Assembly: GCA_016788295.1 (NCBI GenBank)
Contig: JAEUSY010000056.1
Span: 1 to 50,746 of the forward strand
Length of the DNA: 50,746 nt
From: Flavobacteriales bacterium
GTDB taxonomy: Bacteria; Bacteroidota; Bacteroidia; Flavobacteriales_F; PHOS-HE28
Reading direction: 5' to 3'
Shown: positions 16,064-24,800 of the stretch, in pieces
How positions within the stretch are numbered: position 1 is the first letter of the stretch
Layout of the letters: each line of letters starts with the position of its first letter
Position numbers and translations under genes: made by a program
The notes under the pieces: generated by a model
Told to the model about the DNA's origin: nothing
The model's database searches: none
Seen by the model: only the letters and a program-made list of their open reading frames with translations

Positions 16064-17815
16064 ATGATGCGACCGTTGCTGCTGGCCCTGCTGTTGTGCA
16101 GTGCAGCTTTGGCCCAGGCCCAACTGGGCGATGTGCCTTCAGGCTTCACCCACGCGGACACCCTTCGCGGAAGTGTTGGTCCATACCGCGCTTGGTGGAA
16201 CGTGGTAGGGTATGATGTGAGCGTAAGGCCCTATTTCGGGACACGAACCATTAGCGGCACCACCCAGATCGCGTTCGATGCCATGGCCGATGGCCAACGA
16301 ATGCAGATCGACCTGCAACAACCACTGGTGGTGGACAGCATCCTCACCGATATGGCAGACTTCAAGGACGGCGCGATATCCGTGAGCTACAAGGCCGTTC
16401 CGTTCGTCCGTGAGGGAAACGTGGTTTGGGTGGACCTACCACAGGCCATGCGCACCGGCGAAGCCACCACCATCACGATCCACTACCATGGCGTTCCGCG
16501 TGCGGCGATAAATCCACCTTGGGATGGCGGCTGGATCTGGAAGAAGGATGCGCAAGGCAACCCGTGGGTGAGCGTGGCCTGCCAAGGCCTAGGCGCCAGT
16601 GTTTGGTACCCCTGCAAGGACCACCAGAGCGATGAACCGGAGGAGGGTGCCACCCTGCGCATCATCGTGCCGGACAGCCTGCAGGGCATCGGCAACGGAC
16701 GTCTGCGCGGCACCTGGCCCAACGGCGATGGCACCACCACCTGGGAATGGCAGGTGAGCAGTCCCATCAACACGTACAACCTCATCCCCTACATCGGCAA
16801 ATACGCCCATTGGAACGAGGTGTACGCCGGTGCCGATGGCCCGCTCCAATGCGACTACTGGGTGCTCGCCAGCAACGAGGCCAAGGCGCGGGAGCAGTTC
16901 AAGCAGGTGCCTGAGATGCTAGGATGCTTCGAGGAATGGCTGGGGCCCTACCCCTTCTACCGGGATGGCTACAAGCTGGTGGAATCCCCGCACCTGGGCA
17001 TGGAACACCAGAGCGCGATCGCTTACGGCAACGGCTTCGTTAACGGCTACCGCGGCACCGACCTGAGCGGTTCGGGGCATGGCCTGAAGTGGGATTACAT
17101 CATCATCCACGAGAGCGGGCACGAGTGGTTCGGCAACAGCATCACCACGGCCGACATCGCCGACATGTGGGTGCATGAGGGCTTTACGGACTACACGGAG
17201 ACCCTCTACACCGAGTGTCAGCAAGGCACCGAAGCGGCCGAGAACTACCTCGTGGGCTTGCGCCGCAACATCCGCAACGACAGGCCGATCATTGGCCCCT
17301 ACGGCGTTAACCAGGAAGGCAGCGGCGACATGTACTACAAGGGCGCCAACCTCATCCACATGGTCCGGCACATCGTGGGCGACAGCACCTTCAAGGCGAT
17401 GCTGCTGGAGATGGGGCGACAGTTCAGCCACAGCGTTGTTACCAGCAACCAGATCGAGTCGTTCATGATCGGTTTCGATGCACGAACGCGCGAACGCCTG
17501 AACACCCACCTCTTCGACCAATACCTGCGCGACACCCGCATACCTGTGCTGGAGCACGCCGTGAAGAAGAAAAGGCTGTGGGTGCGCTGGACCAATTGCA
17601 ACGACAGCCTGCGCATGCCCGTGCGCATCAACGTGGACGCAACGCCTGCCACCGTGAATTGTACCACACAATGGACGGCCTTGGACCGCCGGGTCGGCAA
17701 ACGCACGCCCATCGCTGTGGACCGCGCGTGGTACGTGGGTTCACGAAGGGTATCACCATCGAAAGTGCGCAAGCCGGGCGAGCGTCCCCGCAACTCCTTC
17801 GAGCTCTCCTTCTGA
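16064..17815 (+). CDS. Secreted M1-family metallopeptidase (aminopeptidase N-like)
   Basis: 583 residues, shorter than E. coli PepN (870) because the C-terminal helical domain is reduced. Signal peptide MRPLLLALLLCSAALAQAQ. The zinc site is HESGH at 349-353 with the third ligand Glu372 in WVHEGFTDYTE, exactly 18 residues on. The substrate-binding GxMEN motif is replaced by GMEHQ at 312-316, a common variation in Bacteroidota M1 enzymes, so N-terminal amine recognition may be altered. A later YKGANLIHMVRHIVGD carries the catalytic Tyr region. Likely a periplasmic or secreted aminopeptidase. Two adjacent ATGs (16064, 16067) are possible; a TTG at 16055 is less likely. A CACATTCG box lies at 16034-16041. 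Confidence 0.92.
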   Translation: MMRPLLLALLLCSAALAQAQLGDVPSGFTHADTLRGSVGPYRAWWNVVGYDVSVRPYFGTRTISGTTQIAFDAMADGQRMQIDLQQPLVVDSILTDMADFKDGAISVSYKAVPFVREGNVVWVDLPQAMRTGEATTITIHYHGVPRAAINPPWDGGWIWKKDAQGNPWVSVACQGLGASVWYPCKDHQSDEPEEGATLRIIVPDSLQGIGNGRLRGTWPNGDGTTTWEWQVSSPINTYNLIPYIGKYAHWNEVYAGADGPLQCDYWVLASNEAKAREQFKQVPEMLGCFEEWLGPYPFYRDGYKLVESPHLGMEHQSAIAYGNGFVNGYRGTDLSGSGHGLKWDYIIIHESGHEWFGNSITTADIADMWVHEGFTDYTETLYTECQQGTEAAENYLVGLRRNIRNDRPIIGPYGVNQEGSGDMYYKGANLIHMVRHIVGDSTFKAMLLEMGRQFSHSVVTSNQIESFMIGFDARTRERLNTHLFDQYLRDTRIPVLEHAVKKKRLWVRWTNCNDSLRMPVRINVDATPATVNCTTQWTALDRRVGKRTPIAVDRAWYVGSRRVSPSKVRKPGERPRNSFELSF

Positions 17816-17870
17816 AAGGAACGGACGCGTGGGCTTGCGATACCGCAGAACGCCTGTCCTTGGCTGATGC

Positions 17871-18347
17871 TCAGCCCTTGCTCGCTGCCGTACTTTCCGC
17901 AGCCATGGCCCTTAGCAGACCAGCGGCCGCCATGCCGCGCACCTTGTCGCGCAACAAGGGCGTCCACCCGAGCACCAGACCCTGTATGCCCAAAGCCTGT
18001 CGGCTCCACTTCCACATGGAAAAGCGATCGTGCTGTGTGTGGATCAGTCCGTCCTTTATCGTGAAGCGCGAGTCGATCACGTTGTGGACCTTCCTGCCGG
18101 TGCGCGAGAAAGTGTAGAATGCCTCCCACCGCACATGGCCGCCCTTCTGGTCCTCGTGCAGCACCGTGAAACTGATGCAGAGATCGGTATCGTTGCTCAG
18201 CAACATCTTCCAAATGGCACGCACCTGCGCGGCATCCAGATCGGGGAACACCGGGTCGCTGAACCGGGCCTCTGGGTGGTAGCACGCGCCCATCAATCCC
18301 CAGTCGCGTTGGGCGAAACCGGTGTAAAAGGCATGGAGAACGGACAT
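17871..18347 (-). CDS. NTF2-like/SnoaL-fold protein
   Basis: 158 residues with the alpha+beta cone fold pattern: MSVLHAFYTGFAQRDWGLMG, then YHPEARFSDPVFPDLDAAQV, a strand KGGHVRWEAFYTFS, and RKVHNVIDSRFTIKDGLI. Family members bind small hydrophobic ligands or act as isomerases; no catalytic assignment is possible. The C-terminal 35 residues form a hydrophobic, Ala-rich extension. It converges on the M1 peptidase and is divergent from the SPFH gene. No clear promoter box was seen. Confidence 0.85.
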   Translation of the reverse strand: MSVLHAFYTGFAQRDWGLMGACYHPEARFSDPVFPDLDAAQVRAIWKMLLSNDTDLCISFTVLHEDQKGGHVRWEAFYTFSRTGRKVHNVIDSRFTIKDGLIHTQHDRFSMWKWSRQALGIQGLVLGWTPLLRDKVRGMAAAGLLRAMAAESTAASKG

Positions 18348-18467
18348 ATCAATGCGCGCTTCAAGATGGCCTGTCGGAAGGAACTGTTCGTCAAATTATG
18401 CAAAATGACAGACTCGTCAAGAACAAGCATAGGCAAGGGTGCGTTCCTCACTCAAACAGATACTGCC

Positions 18468-19244
18468 ATGAGCAAGCGAATGATCTGGATGGCGTTGACC
18501 CTGGTGCTGTGCACAACATCATGTACCACGGTGCGTCAGGGAACCGTTGGCGTTAAACAGCGCTTTGGAAAGCTTGACGATCGCATCATCACGGCCGGGC
18601 TCGTTGGCCTGAACCCATTCACTACCAAGGTGGTCAAAGTGCCTGTGCAAACCGTGAACCGTGAGGTTCAAATGGCCTTGCCAAGCAAGGAAGGACTGAA
18701 CGTCCAGTGCGATATCAGCATTCTCTACCGGATCATTCCTGATCAAGTACCAGCGATCATCGAGACCATTGGTCCCAATTATGAGAATGCGTTGATCGTG
18801 AGCGTCTTTCGCAGTGCTGCATCGGATATCTGTGCCCGCTACTACGCCAAGGACATGCACAGCGCACAACGGGCTGCCATCGAGAACGAGATCGCCGCGC
18901 ACATGAACAAACTGCTCGAGCCGCGCGGGTTCGTGATCGAGAGCGTGCTGATGAAGAGCATCCAGTTGCCTCCCGGTCTGGCCAAGGCCATCGAGGACAA
19001 GCTGGAGTCCGAGCAGCGGGCGCAGCAGATGGAGTTCGAGCTGCAGCGGGAGCGCAAGGAGGCCGAACGGCGTGTGATCGAGGCGGAAGGCATCCGCGAT
19101 GCGCAGAAAGTGCTTAGCGAAGGGCTAAACGAGAACATCATCCGCTACCAGAGCATCGAAGCGTTCAAGTCGCTGGCCAGCTCGCCGAACGCCAAGGTGA
19201 TCATCACGGACGGCACCACGCCCTTCATGATCGAAGGACAGTAA
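18468..19244 (+). CDS. SPFH/prohibitin-family lipoprotein
   Basis: 258 residues with an N-terminal signal ending LVLCTTSC, plausible as a lipobox (Cys19), then an SPFH domain (GTVGVKQRFGKLDDRIITAGL, VKVPVQTVNREVQMALPSKEG, CDISILYRI). A long helical part follows (EDKLESEQRAQQMEFELQRE ... RVIEAEGIRDAQK), typical of prohibitin coiled coils that assemble into ring-like membrane scaffolds. Most prohibitins use a transmembrane anchor, whereas this one appears lipid anchored, so it would sit on the periplasmic side. The AT-rich lead-in upstream continues from the NTF2 gene. The frame extends upstream to 18030 but only through antisense of the NTF2-like gene. Confidence 0.88.
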   Translation: MSKRMIWMALTLVLCTTSCTTVRQGTVGVKQRFGKLDDRIITAGLVGLNPFTTKVVKVPVQTVNREVQMALPSKEGLNVQCDISILYRIIPDQVPAIIETIGPNYENALIVSVFRSAASDICARYYAKDMHSAQRAAIENEIAAHMNKLLEPRGFVIESVLMKSIQLPPGLAKAIEDKLESEQRAQQMEFELQRERKEAERRVIEAEGIRDAQKVLSEGLNENIIRYQSIEAFKSLASSPNAKVIITDGTTPFMIEGQ

Positions 19245-19270
19245 CACCGTTCGCTGCACGGCGCATGCCT

Positions 19271-19278
19271 TACTTTGG
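19271..19278 (+). promoter_or_regulatory. Putative -7 box for osmC gene
   Basis: TACTTTGG, one base from TAnnTTTG, 47 nt before the osmC ATG (19325). It directly precedes and partly abuts the hairpin 19279-19310, so the two signals may interfere or one may be spurious. Confidence 0.35.
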
Positions 19279-19310
19279 CGGGACCTTCAGGAACAATACT
19301 GAAGGTCCCG
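19279..19310. terminator. Hairpin between SPFH and osmC genes
   Basis: A 12-bp perfect stem (CGGGACCTTCAG / CTGAAGGTCCCG) with an 8-nt loop, 35 nt after the SPFH stop. It is followed by TTGCATTTCGG rather than a clean U-tract. It may terminate SPFH transcription or form a structured 5' leader of osmC. Confidence 0.55.
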
Positions 19311-19324
19311 TTGCATTTCGGACC

Positions 19325-19804
19325 ATGAGCGCACTTCCGGAGCATCATTACCGGCTCACCCTCGACTGGACCGGCAACCTCGGTGCGGGTACCAGCACCT
19401 ATGAGGGCTACTCCCGTGAACACGTGGTGCGCATTTCCGGCAAGCCCGACCTGGTGGGCAGCGCCGACCCGATGTTCCGGGGTGATGCCGCGCTGCATAA
19501 CCCAGAGGACCTGCTCCTGGCCGCCCTGAGCCAGTGCCACCTGCTCACCTACCTGGCGCTCTGTGCCAGGGCCCGCATCAATGTGTTGAGCTACCTCGAC
19601 AGCGCTGAAGGAACCCTGGTGCTGACCAAGGATGGTGGAGGACATTTCACAGGGGTGGTGCTTCGACCAGAGGTCGTGGTCTCGGACGCCTCCATGGTGG
19701 ACAAGGCCCGCCTCTTCCACGGGGAAGTACACAAGTACTGCTTCATTGCACGGAGCGTGAATTTTCCGGTGCGGTGCGAGGCGGTGGTGAGGGTGCATTA
19801 CTGA
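19325..19804 (+). CDS. OsmC-family protein
   Basis: 159 residues matching the OsmC/Ohr-like fold: HYRLTLDWTGNLGAGTSTYEG at the N-terminus, then PEDLLLAALSQCHLLTYLAL with the first conserved Cys, and a second conserved Cys in EVHKYCFIARSVNFPV near 140. Family members reduce organic peroxides or handle small thiol-reactive compounds; the two cysteines support peroxidase chemistry. The family-like start is the ATG at 19325; a more upstream ATG at 19265 would encode the hairpin leader and is rejected. The last 33 nt are repeated at 21716-21748, flanking an inserted AT-richer segment, so the gene's downstream context has changed. Confidence 0.9.
   Translation: MSALPEHHYRLTLDWTGNLGAGTSTYEGYSREHVVRISGKPDLVGSADPMFRGDAALHNPEDLLLAALSQCHLLTYLALCARARINVLSYLDSAEGTLVLTKDGGGHFTGVVLRPEVVVSDASMVDKARLFHGEVHKYCFIARSVNFPVRCEAVVRVHY
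19768..19800 (+). repeat. 33-bp direct repeat, left copy (osmC 3' end)
   Basis: The last coding part of osmC (encoding VRCEAVVRVH) is identical over 33 nt to 21716-21748. Flanking CGTGAA also recurs five to six bases upstream of both copies. The pair brackets 1.9 kb of lower-GC DNA. Confidence 0.9.
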
Positions 19805-19976
19805 CACATTGCTCTTGATCGTATAGGCAAGCTGCTGCCTATGGCCACTCGTATTATAGAGGCACAACGAAGCTGGTGGGTTGCACGGTGCAATCTACTG
19901 GCTGACCGCTCCACTGCCGACCAGCACTTTTGAAGGACCTGGTATTATATTCGAAGGTCTCAAAAACCACTACCCC

Positions 19977-21593
19977 ATGATACGATCGAGGTGGATGGGT
20001 ATTCTCTCACTGTTGTGCTTCGTCGCTCAGGTCGTGAGTGCACAAGCACCTCAAATGATAGCTGACATTGTACCGGGGCCGTCGAGTTCATGGCCAATGA
20101 GACCAACATTGCTCAACGGTTCGATACTCTTCATGGCGAGCACCCCACAAACGGGGAGAGAGCTGTGGCGAACTGATGGCACAATAGAAGGCACCGAGTT
20201 GGTTAAGGATATCTGGCCCGGGCCAATGCCATCCTCCGCATATGCTTTAACGGTTGTCAATGGGGTCCTGTACTTCGCCGCAGAGGATAGCCTTCATGGC
20301 TATGAGCTGTGGAAAAGCGACGGTACCGAGGCTGGAACAACAATGATCAAGGATATCAACCCAGTGACCAACAATGGCATTTATCCGGGGCGGATCACAG
20401 GGCTCGATGGTATTGTCTATTTCCGGACCAGTGATCTTGTGACTGGCGAGGAACTGTGGCGCACAGATGGAACGGAAGTAGGGGCATGGCTGGTGAAGGA
20501 CATCAACCCTGGTCCTGCAAGTAGTAGTGTAAGCCACCTCATCGCCATGAATGGGCAGTTGCTATTCTGGGCTGAGGACACCTCTAACGGATGGGCGTTG
20601 TGGCGAAGTGATGGAAGTACAGATGGCACCTACGTTGTGAAAGACATTGATATCGGCAACACACCATCCGTGCTTCAGGCGTTCTATGAGATCGAAGGCA
20701 TAGCATATTTCTACGCTTCTGATACGATCAATGGCGGCGAACTATGGCGGACAGATGGCACTGAAAACGGCACTTGGATGGTAAAGGATATTAATCCAGG
20801 TCCTGATGATTCATGGATAGCGGAAATGCGGGTGTTGAATGACGTGGTCATATTTAGTGCGTTAAGCCCTGACGTGGGCCGTGAGTTGTGGGTAAGCGAT
20901 GGCACGGAAGAAGGCACTTCCATGATCATTGATTTGAACCCAGGTCAAGGGAATGGTCCATTTCCATTGTTCAATCCTGTTGCTCTTAACGAATGGCTGT
21001 ATTTCGTCGGTCAAGATGAATCCGCCGGAATAGTAATTGGGATATACAGGACGGATGGGATCAATACCCAATTAGTGTCCGATTCCATCCGAGGGATCAG
21101 CTCACTTCATGTCGCTTGTGATGGGATCTTCTTTGAGGGCGGCGATGGTTTAAGCGGGTGGGAGTTGTGGCGGGTGAACAGTGCAGGTACCGGTATCTAT
21201 CAGGTGGCTGATATCAACCCAGGAGAATACTCATCATATCCGTCCGACCTGACCAGTGTAGAAGATAGATTGTACTTCAGTGCAGGCACAAACCTCTACG
21301 GCACTGAACTCTGGTACTATCAATGCTCATTCGTCCAGATCGAAGACCGTACAGCCCCTACAATGCTATCGATAAGCCCTGTGCCTACTGCAGATCTGGT
21401 GAGGGTGCTACTACCTTATGATGGACAGAACTGGGACATAACTATTAGCGATGCTGTTGGTCGCATTGTACACCTGCAAGATCACACAGGGAGAATACTC
21501 TTATTGGACGCCAGCAACTGGGACACAGGAAGCTATATGGTCCTTGCTCGGAACGGCAAACATTCCCTTTGGGGTAGGATAGTTCGGGATTGA
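19977..21593 (+). CDS. ELWxxDGT-repeat surface protein with T9SS type A sorting domain
   Basis: 538 residues. Signal peptide MIRSRWMGILSLLCFVAQVV ending VSAQA. The body is about seven repeats of roughly 50 residues with the signature GRELWRTDGTIEGTELVKDI, each carrying ELWxxDGTxxGT and a following VKDINPGP segment, a known Bacteroidota beta-propeller-like repeat. The last 75 residues are a T9SS type A sorting domain (SISPVPTADLVRVLLPYDGQ; DAVGRIVHL), so the protein should be exported across the outer membrane and attached or released. Base composition is clearly AT-richer than its neighbours, and it lies between the two 33-bp copies of the osmC 3' end, consistent with recent acquisition. Function is unknown; adhesive or binding role is inferred only. 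Confidence 0.88.
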   Translation: MIRSRWMGILSLLCFVAQVVSAQAPQMIADIVPGPSSSWPMRPTLLNGSILFMASTPQTGRELWRTDGTIEGTELVKDIWPGPMPSSAYALTVVNGVLYFAAEDSLHGYELWKSDGTEAGTTMIKDINPVTNNGIYPGRITGLDGIVYFRTSDLVTGEELWRTDGTEVGAWLVKDINPGPASSSVSHLIAMNGQLLFWAEDTSNGWALWRSDGSTDGTYVVKDIDIGNTPSVLQAFYEIEGIAYFYASDTINGGELWRTDGTENGTWMVKDINPGPDDSWIAEMRVLNDVVIFSALSPDVGRELWVSDGTEEGTSMIIDLNPGQGNGPFPLFNPVALNEWLYFVGQDESAGIVIGIYRTDGINTQLVSDSIRGISSLHVACDGIFFEGGDGLSGWELWRVNSAGTGIYQVADINPGEYSSYPSDLTSVEDRLYFSAGTNLYGTELWYYQCSFVQIEDRTAPTMLSISPVPTADLVRVLLPYDGQNWDITISDAVGRIVHLQDHTGRILLLDASNWDTGSYMVLARNGKHSLWGRIVRD

Positions 21594-21715
21594 CCCTTTA
21601 GTTGTTTTAGTCTTTGGTCAAACTTGCATTAATACATTCAGAGATTCGCTGAAGATCTTTGGTTTCAATCTTCTATCATGATGGAAAGAGTGGATGCCTC
21701 GGGTCGTGAACATCA

Positions 21716-21748
21716 GGTGCGGTGCGAGGCGGTGGTGAGGGTGCATTA
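21716..21748 (+). repeat. 33-bp direct repeat, right copy (vestigial osmC end)
   Basis: Exact copy of 19768-19800. Here it lies at the end of a short open frame from ATG 21677 or 21680 reading VRCEAVVRVH then a stop, the same frame as osmC. The 122 nt between the ELWxxDGT stop and this copy are AT-rich. Just downstream is a C8 run at 21771-21778. Confidence 0.9.
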
Positions 21749-21823
21749 AAAGCACAGTTCTCGCACCCCGCCCCCCCCGATCGATCGTGGAAAACTGATC
21801 CCGTCCGCCCCACCCCTACCCGG

Positions 21824-21831
21824 TAACTTCG
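21824..21831 (+). promoter_or_regulatory. Putative -7 box for dnaE
   Basis: TAACTTCG, 13 nt upstream of the dnaE ATG, identical to the word preceding the DUF4476 operon. Confidence 0.45.
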
Positions 21832-21844
21832 TGGCCCTTCCGCC

Positions 21845-24800
21845 ATGCAGTTCAGTCACCTCCACGTCCATACCCAGTTCTCGCTCCTCGACGGGGCGGC
21901 CAGCATCCCCTCGCTCTTCAAGAAGGCCGCCAAGGACGGCCATCCCGCGCTCGCCATCACCGACCATGGCAACATGTTCGGGGCCTTCAAGTTCGTGGCC
22001 GAGGCAGGCAAGCACAAGAACGACGATGGTAGCCTGAAGGTGAAGCCCATCGTGGGCTGCGAGTTCTACGTGGTGAACGACCGGCACAAGAAGACCTTTA
22101 CCCGCGACGACAAGGACAAGCGGTTCCACCAGCTGATGCTGGCCAAGAACGCGGAGGGCTACAAGAACCTCAGCAAACTGTGTTCGCTGGGCTTCATGGA
22201 CGGCTTCTACAGCAAGTACCCGCGGATCGACAAGGAACTGATCCTACAATACCACGAAGGGCTGATCGCCACTACCTGCTGCCTTGGCGCCAGCGTGCCG
22301 CAGGCCATCATGCGTGCCGGCAATGGCGACCTCAGCGCGGCCGAGGCCGAGTTCAAGTGGTGGCTGGACCTCTTCGGTGAAGACTATTACATCGAACTGC
22401 AGCGCCACGGCATTCCCGAGCAGGACCAAGTGAACGCCGTGCTGGTGCAATGGGCGCGGAAGTACAACGTGCCCATCATCGCCAGCAACGACAGCCACTA
22501 CACCGACCGCGAAGACAGCAACGCGCACGACATCCTGCTCTGCATCAACACCGGCGAGAAGCAGAGCACGCCCATCGCCACGGACGAGGACACCTCCACC
22601 AAGGACAAGCGCTTCGGCTTCCCCAACGACCAGTTCTTCTTCAAGACCCAGGCCCAAATGGCCGAGACCTTCAGCGACCTGCCGGAGGCCTTGGACAACA
22701 CCGGCCTGATCGTGGACAAGGTGGAGACCCTGAAGCTGAAGAAGGACATCCTGCTGCCCAACTACCAACTGCCCGAGGGTTTCACCGACCAGGACGAGTA
22801 CCTCCAGCACTTAACGTACCAAGGGGCCATCAAGCGGTACATCAACGACGGTGTGTCGGGCATCGATTCGCTCGACCCCAAGATCAAGGAGCGGCTGGAC
22901 TTCGAGCTCTTCGTGATCCGCACCATGGGCTTCGCGGGCTACTTCCTCATCGTGCAGGACTTCATCAACCACGGTCGGCAGATCGGCGTGCTGATCGGTC
23001 CGGGCCGTGGCAGTGCGGCGGGCAGCGCGGTGGCCTATTGCATCGGCATCACCAACATCGACCCCATCAAGTACGACCTGCTGTTCGAGCGATTCCTGAA
23101 CCCGGACCGCAAGAGCATGCCCGATATCGATACGGACTTCGATGACGAAGGGCGCCAGCGCGTGATCGACTACGTGGTGGAGAAATATGGCCAGAACCAG
23201 GTGGCGCAGATCGTCACGTATGGCAGCATGGCCGCCAAGAGCAGCATCCGGGATGTGGCGCGTGTGATGGACCTGCCCCTACAAGAGGCCGACCGCCTCG
23301 CCAAGCTGGTGCCTGAACGACCGGGTATTGAACTGGGCCGACTGCTGCGCGCGCCCATGGACGGCGAAGGCAGCCTGAAGCAGAAAGAGAACTTGGGTGC
23401 CGAAGAGATCGCCCTGGTAAAGCAACTGCGCGAAGTGCTGGAGAGCGGCGAGCTCACAAGCGATGTGCTCAACGCCGCCGAAAAGCTCGAGGGATCCGTG
23501 CGGGGCACCGGCGTACACGCGGCGGGCATCATCATCGCCCCCAAGGACCTTACCGAGATCCTGCCGGTATGCACCAGCAAGGAATCCACCCTGCTGCTGA
23601 CGCAGTACGACGGCAAGGTGGTGGAGGACGCGGGCGTGATCAAGATGGACTTCCTGGGGCTGAAGACCCTGACCATCATCCGCGATGCGCTGCGCATGAT
23701 AAAGGCCAACCATGGGGTGGACATCGACATCGATGGCATCCCGCTGGACGACCCGAAGACCTACGCCCTTTATCAGCGCGCCGAGACCAACGGCACCTTC
23801 CAGTTCGAAAGCGCGGGCATGCAGAAGTACCTGCGCGAACTGAAGGCTGACCAGTTCGGCGACCTCATCGCCATGAACGCCCTGTACCGCCCGGGGCCGC
23901 TGGAATACATCCCCACCTTCATCAAGCGCAAGCACGGTCTGGAGAAGATCGTGTACGACCTCCCCGAGATGGAGGACCTGCTGAAGGAGACCTACGGCGT
24001 TACCGTGTACCAGGAACAGGTGATGCTGCTGAGCCAGAAGCTGGCAGGCTTCACCAAGGGCGATGCCGACGTGCTGCGGAAGGCAATGGGCAAAAAGGAC
24101 CGCGCCACGCTGGACAAGATGAAGGGCAAGTTCCTTGAGGGAACGGCCGAGCGCGGCTTCGATGCCAAGGTGTGCGACAAGATCTGGACAGACTGGGAGG
24201 CCTTCGCGCAATACGCCTTCAACAAGTCGCACTCCACCTGCTACGCCTTCGTGGCCTACCAGACCGCATGGCTCAAGGCGAACTACCCCAGCGAATACAT
24301 GGCCAGCGTGCTCACCCACTCGGGCGGGCAGATCGACAAGATCACCTTCTTCATGGAGGAATGCCGGCGCATGGGCATCTCTGTGCTGGGTCCCGATGTG
24401 AACGAGAGCCAGCTGCAGTTCAGCGTGAACAAGGCGGGCCAGATCCGCTTCGGGCTGGGCGCCGTGAAGGGCGTGGGCGAAGCGGCGGTGGAGGCCATTG
24501 TGGCCGACCGACAGGCCAACGGACCCTACAAGGACATCTATGACCTGATGCGCAGGGTGAACCTGCGCGCCGCCAACCGGAAAGCGCTGGAAAGCCTGGC
24601 CTATGCCGGTGCCTTCGATGGTTTCCCCAAGACCCACCGCGCGCACTTCTTCCACAGCGCTGGCGAAGGCAAGCCCACCTTCATTGAAACGTTGGTGCGC
24701 TACGGACAACAAAGCCAGGATGGCGCCGACAGTGCCCAGGTGAACATGTTCGGCGAGGCGGACGATGCGGCAGGGATCCCAGAGCCTACCCTGCCCGCCA

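Noticed and set aside
19265..19324. Upstream ATG (19265) as the osmC start
   Set aside because: It would translate through the 12-bp hairpin and add residues not matching the family; the ATG at 19325 fits the family start.
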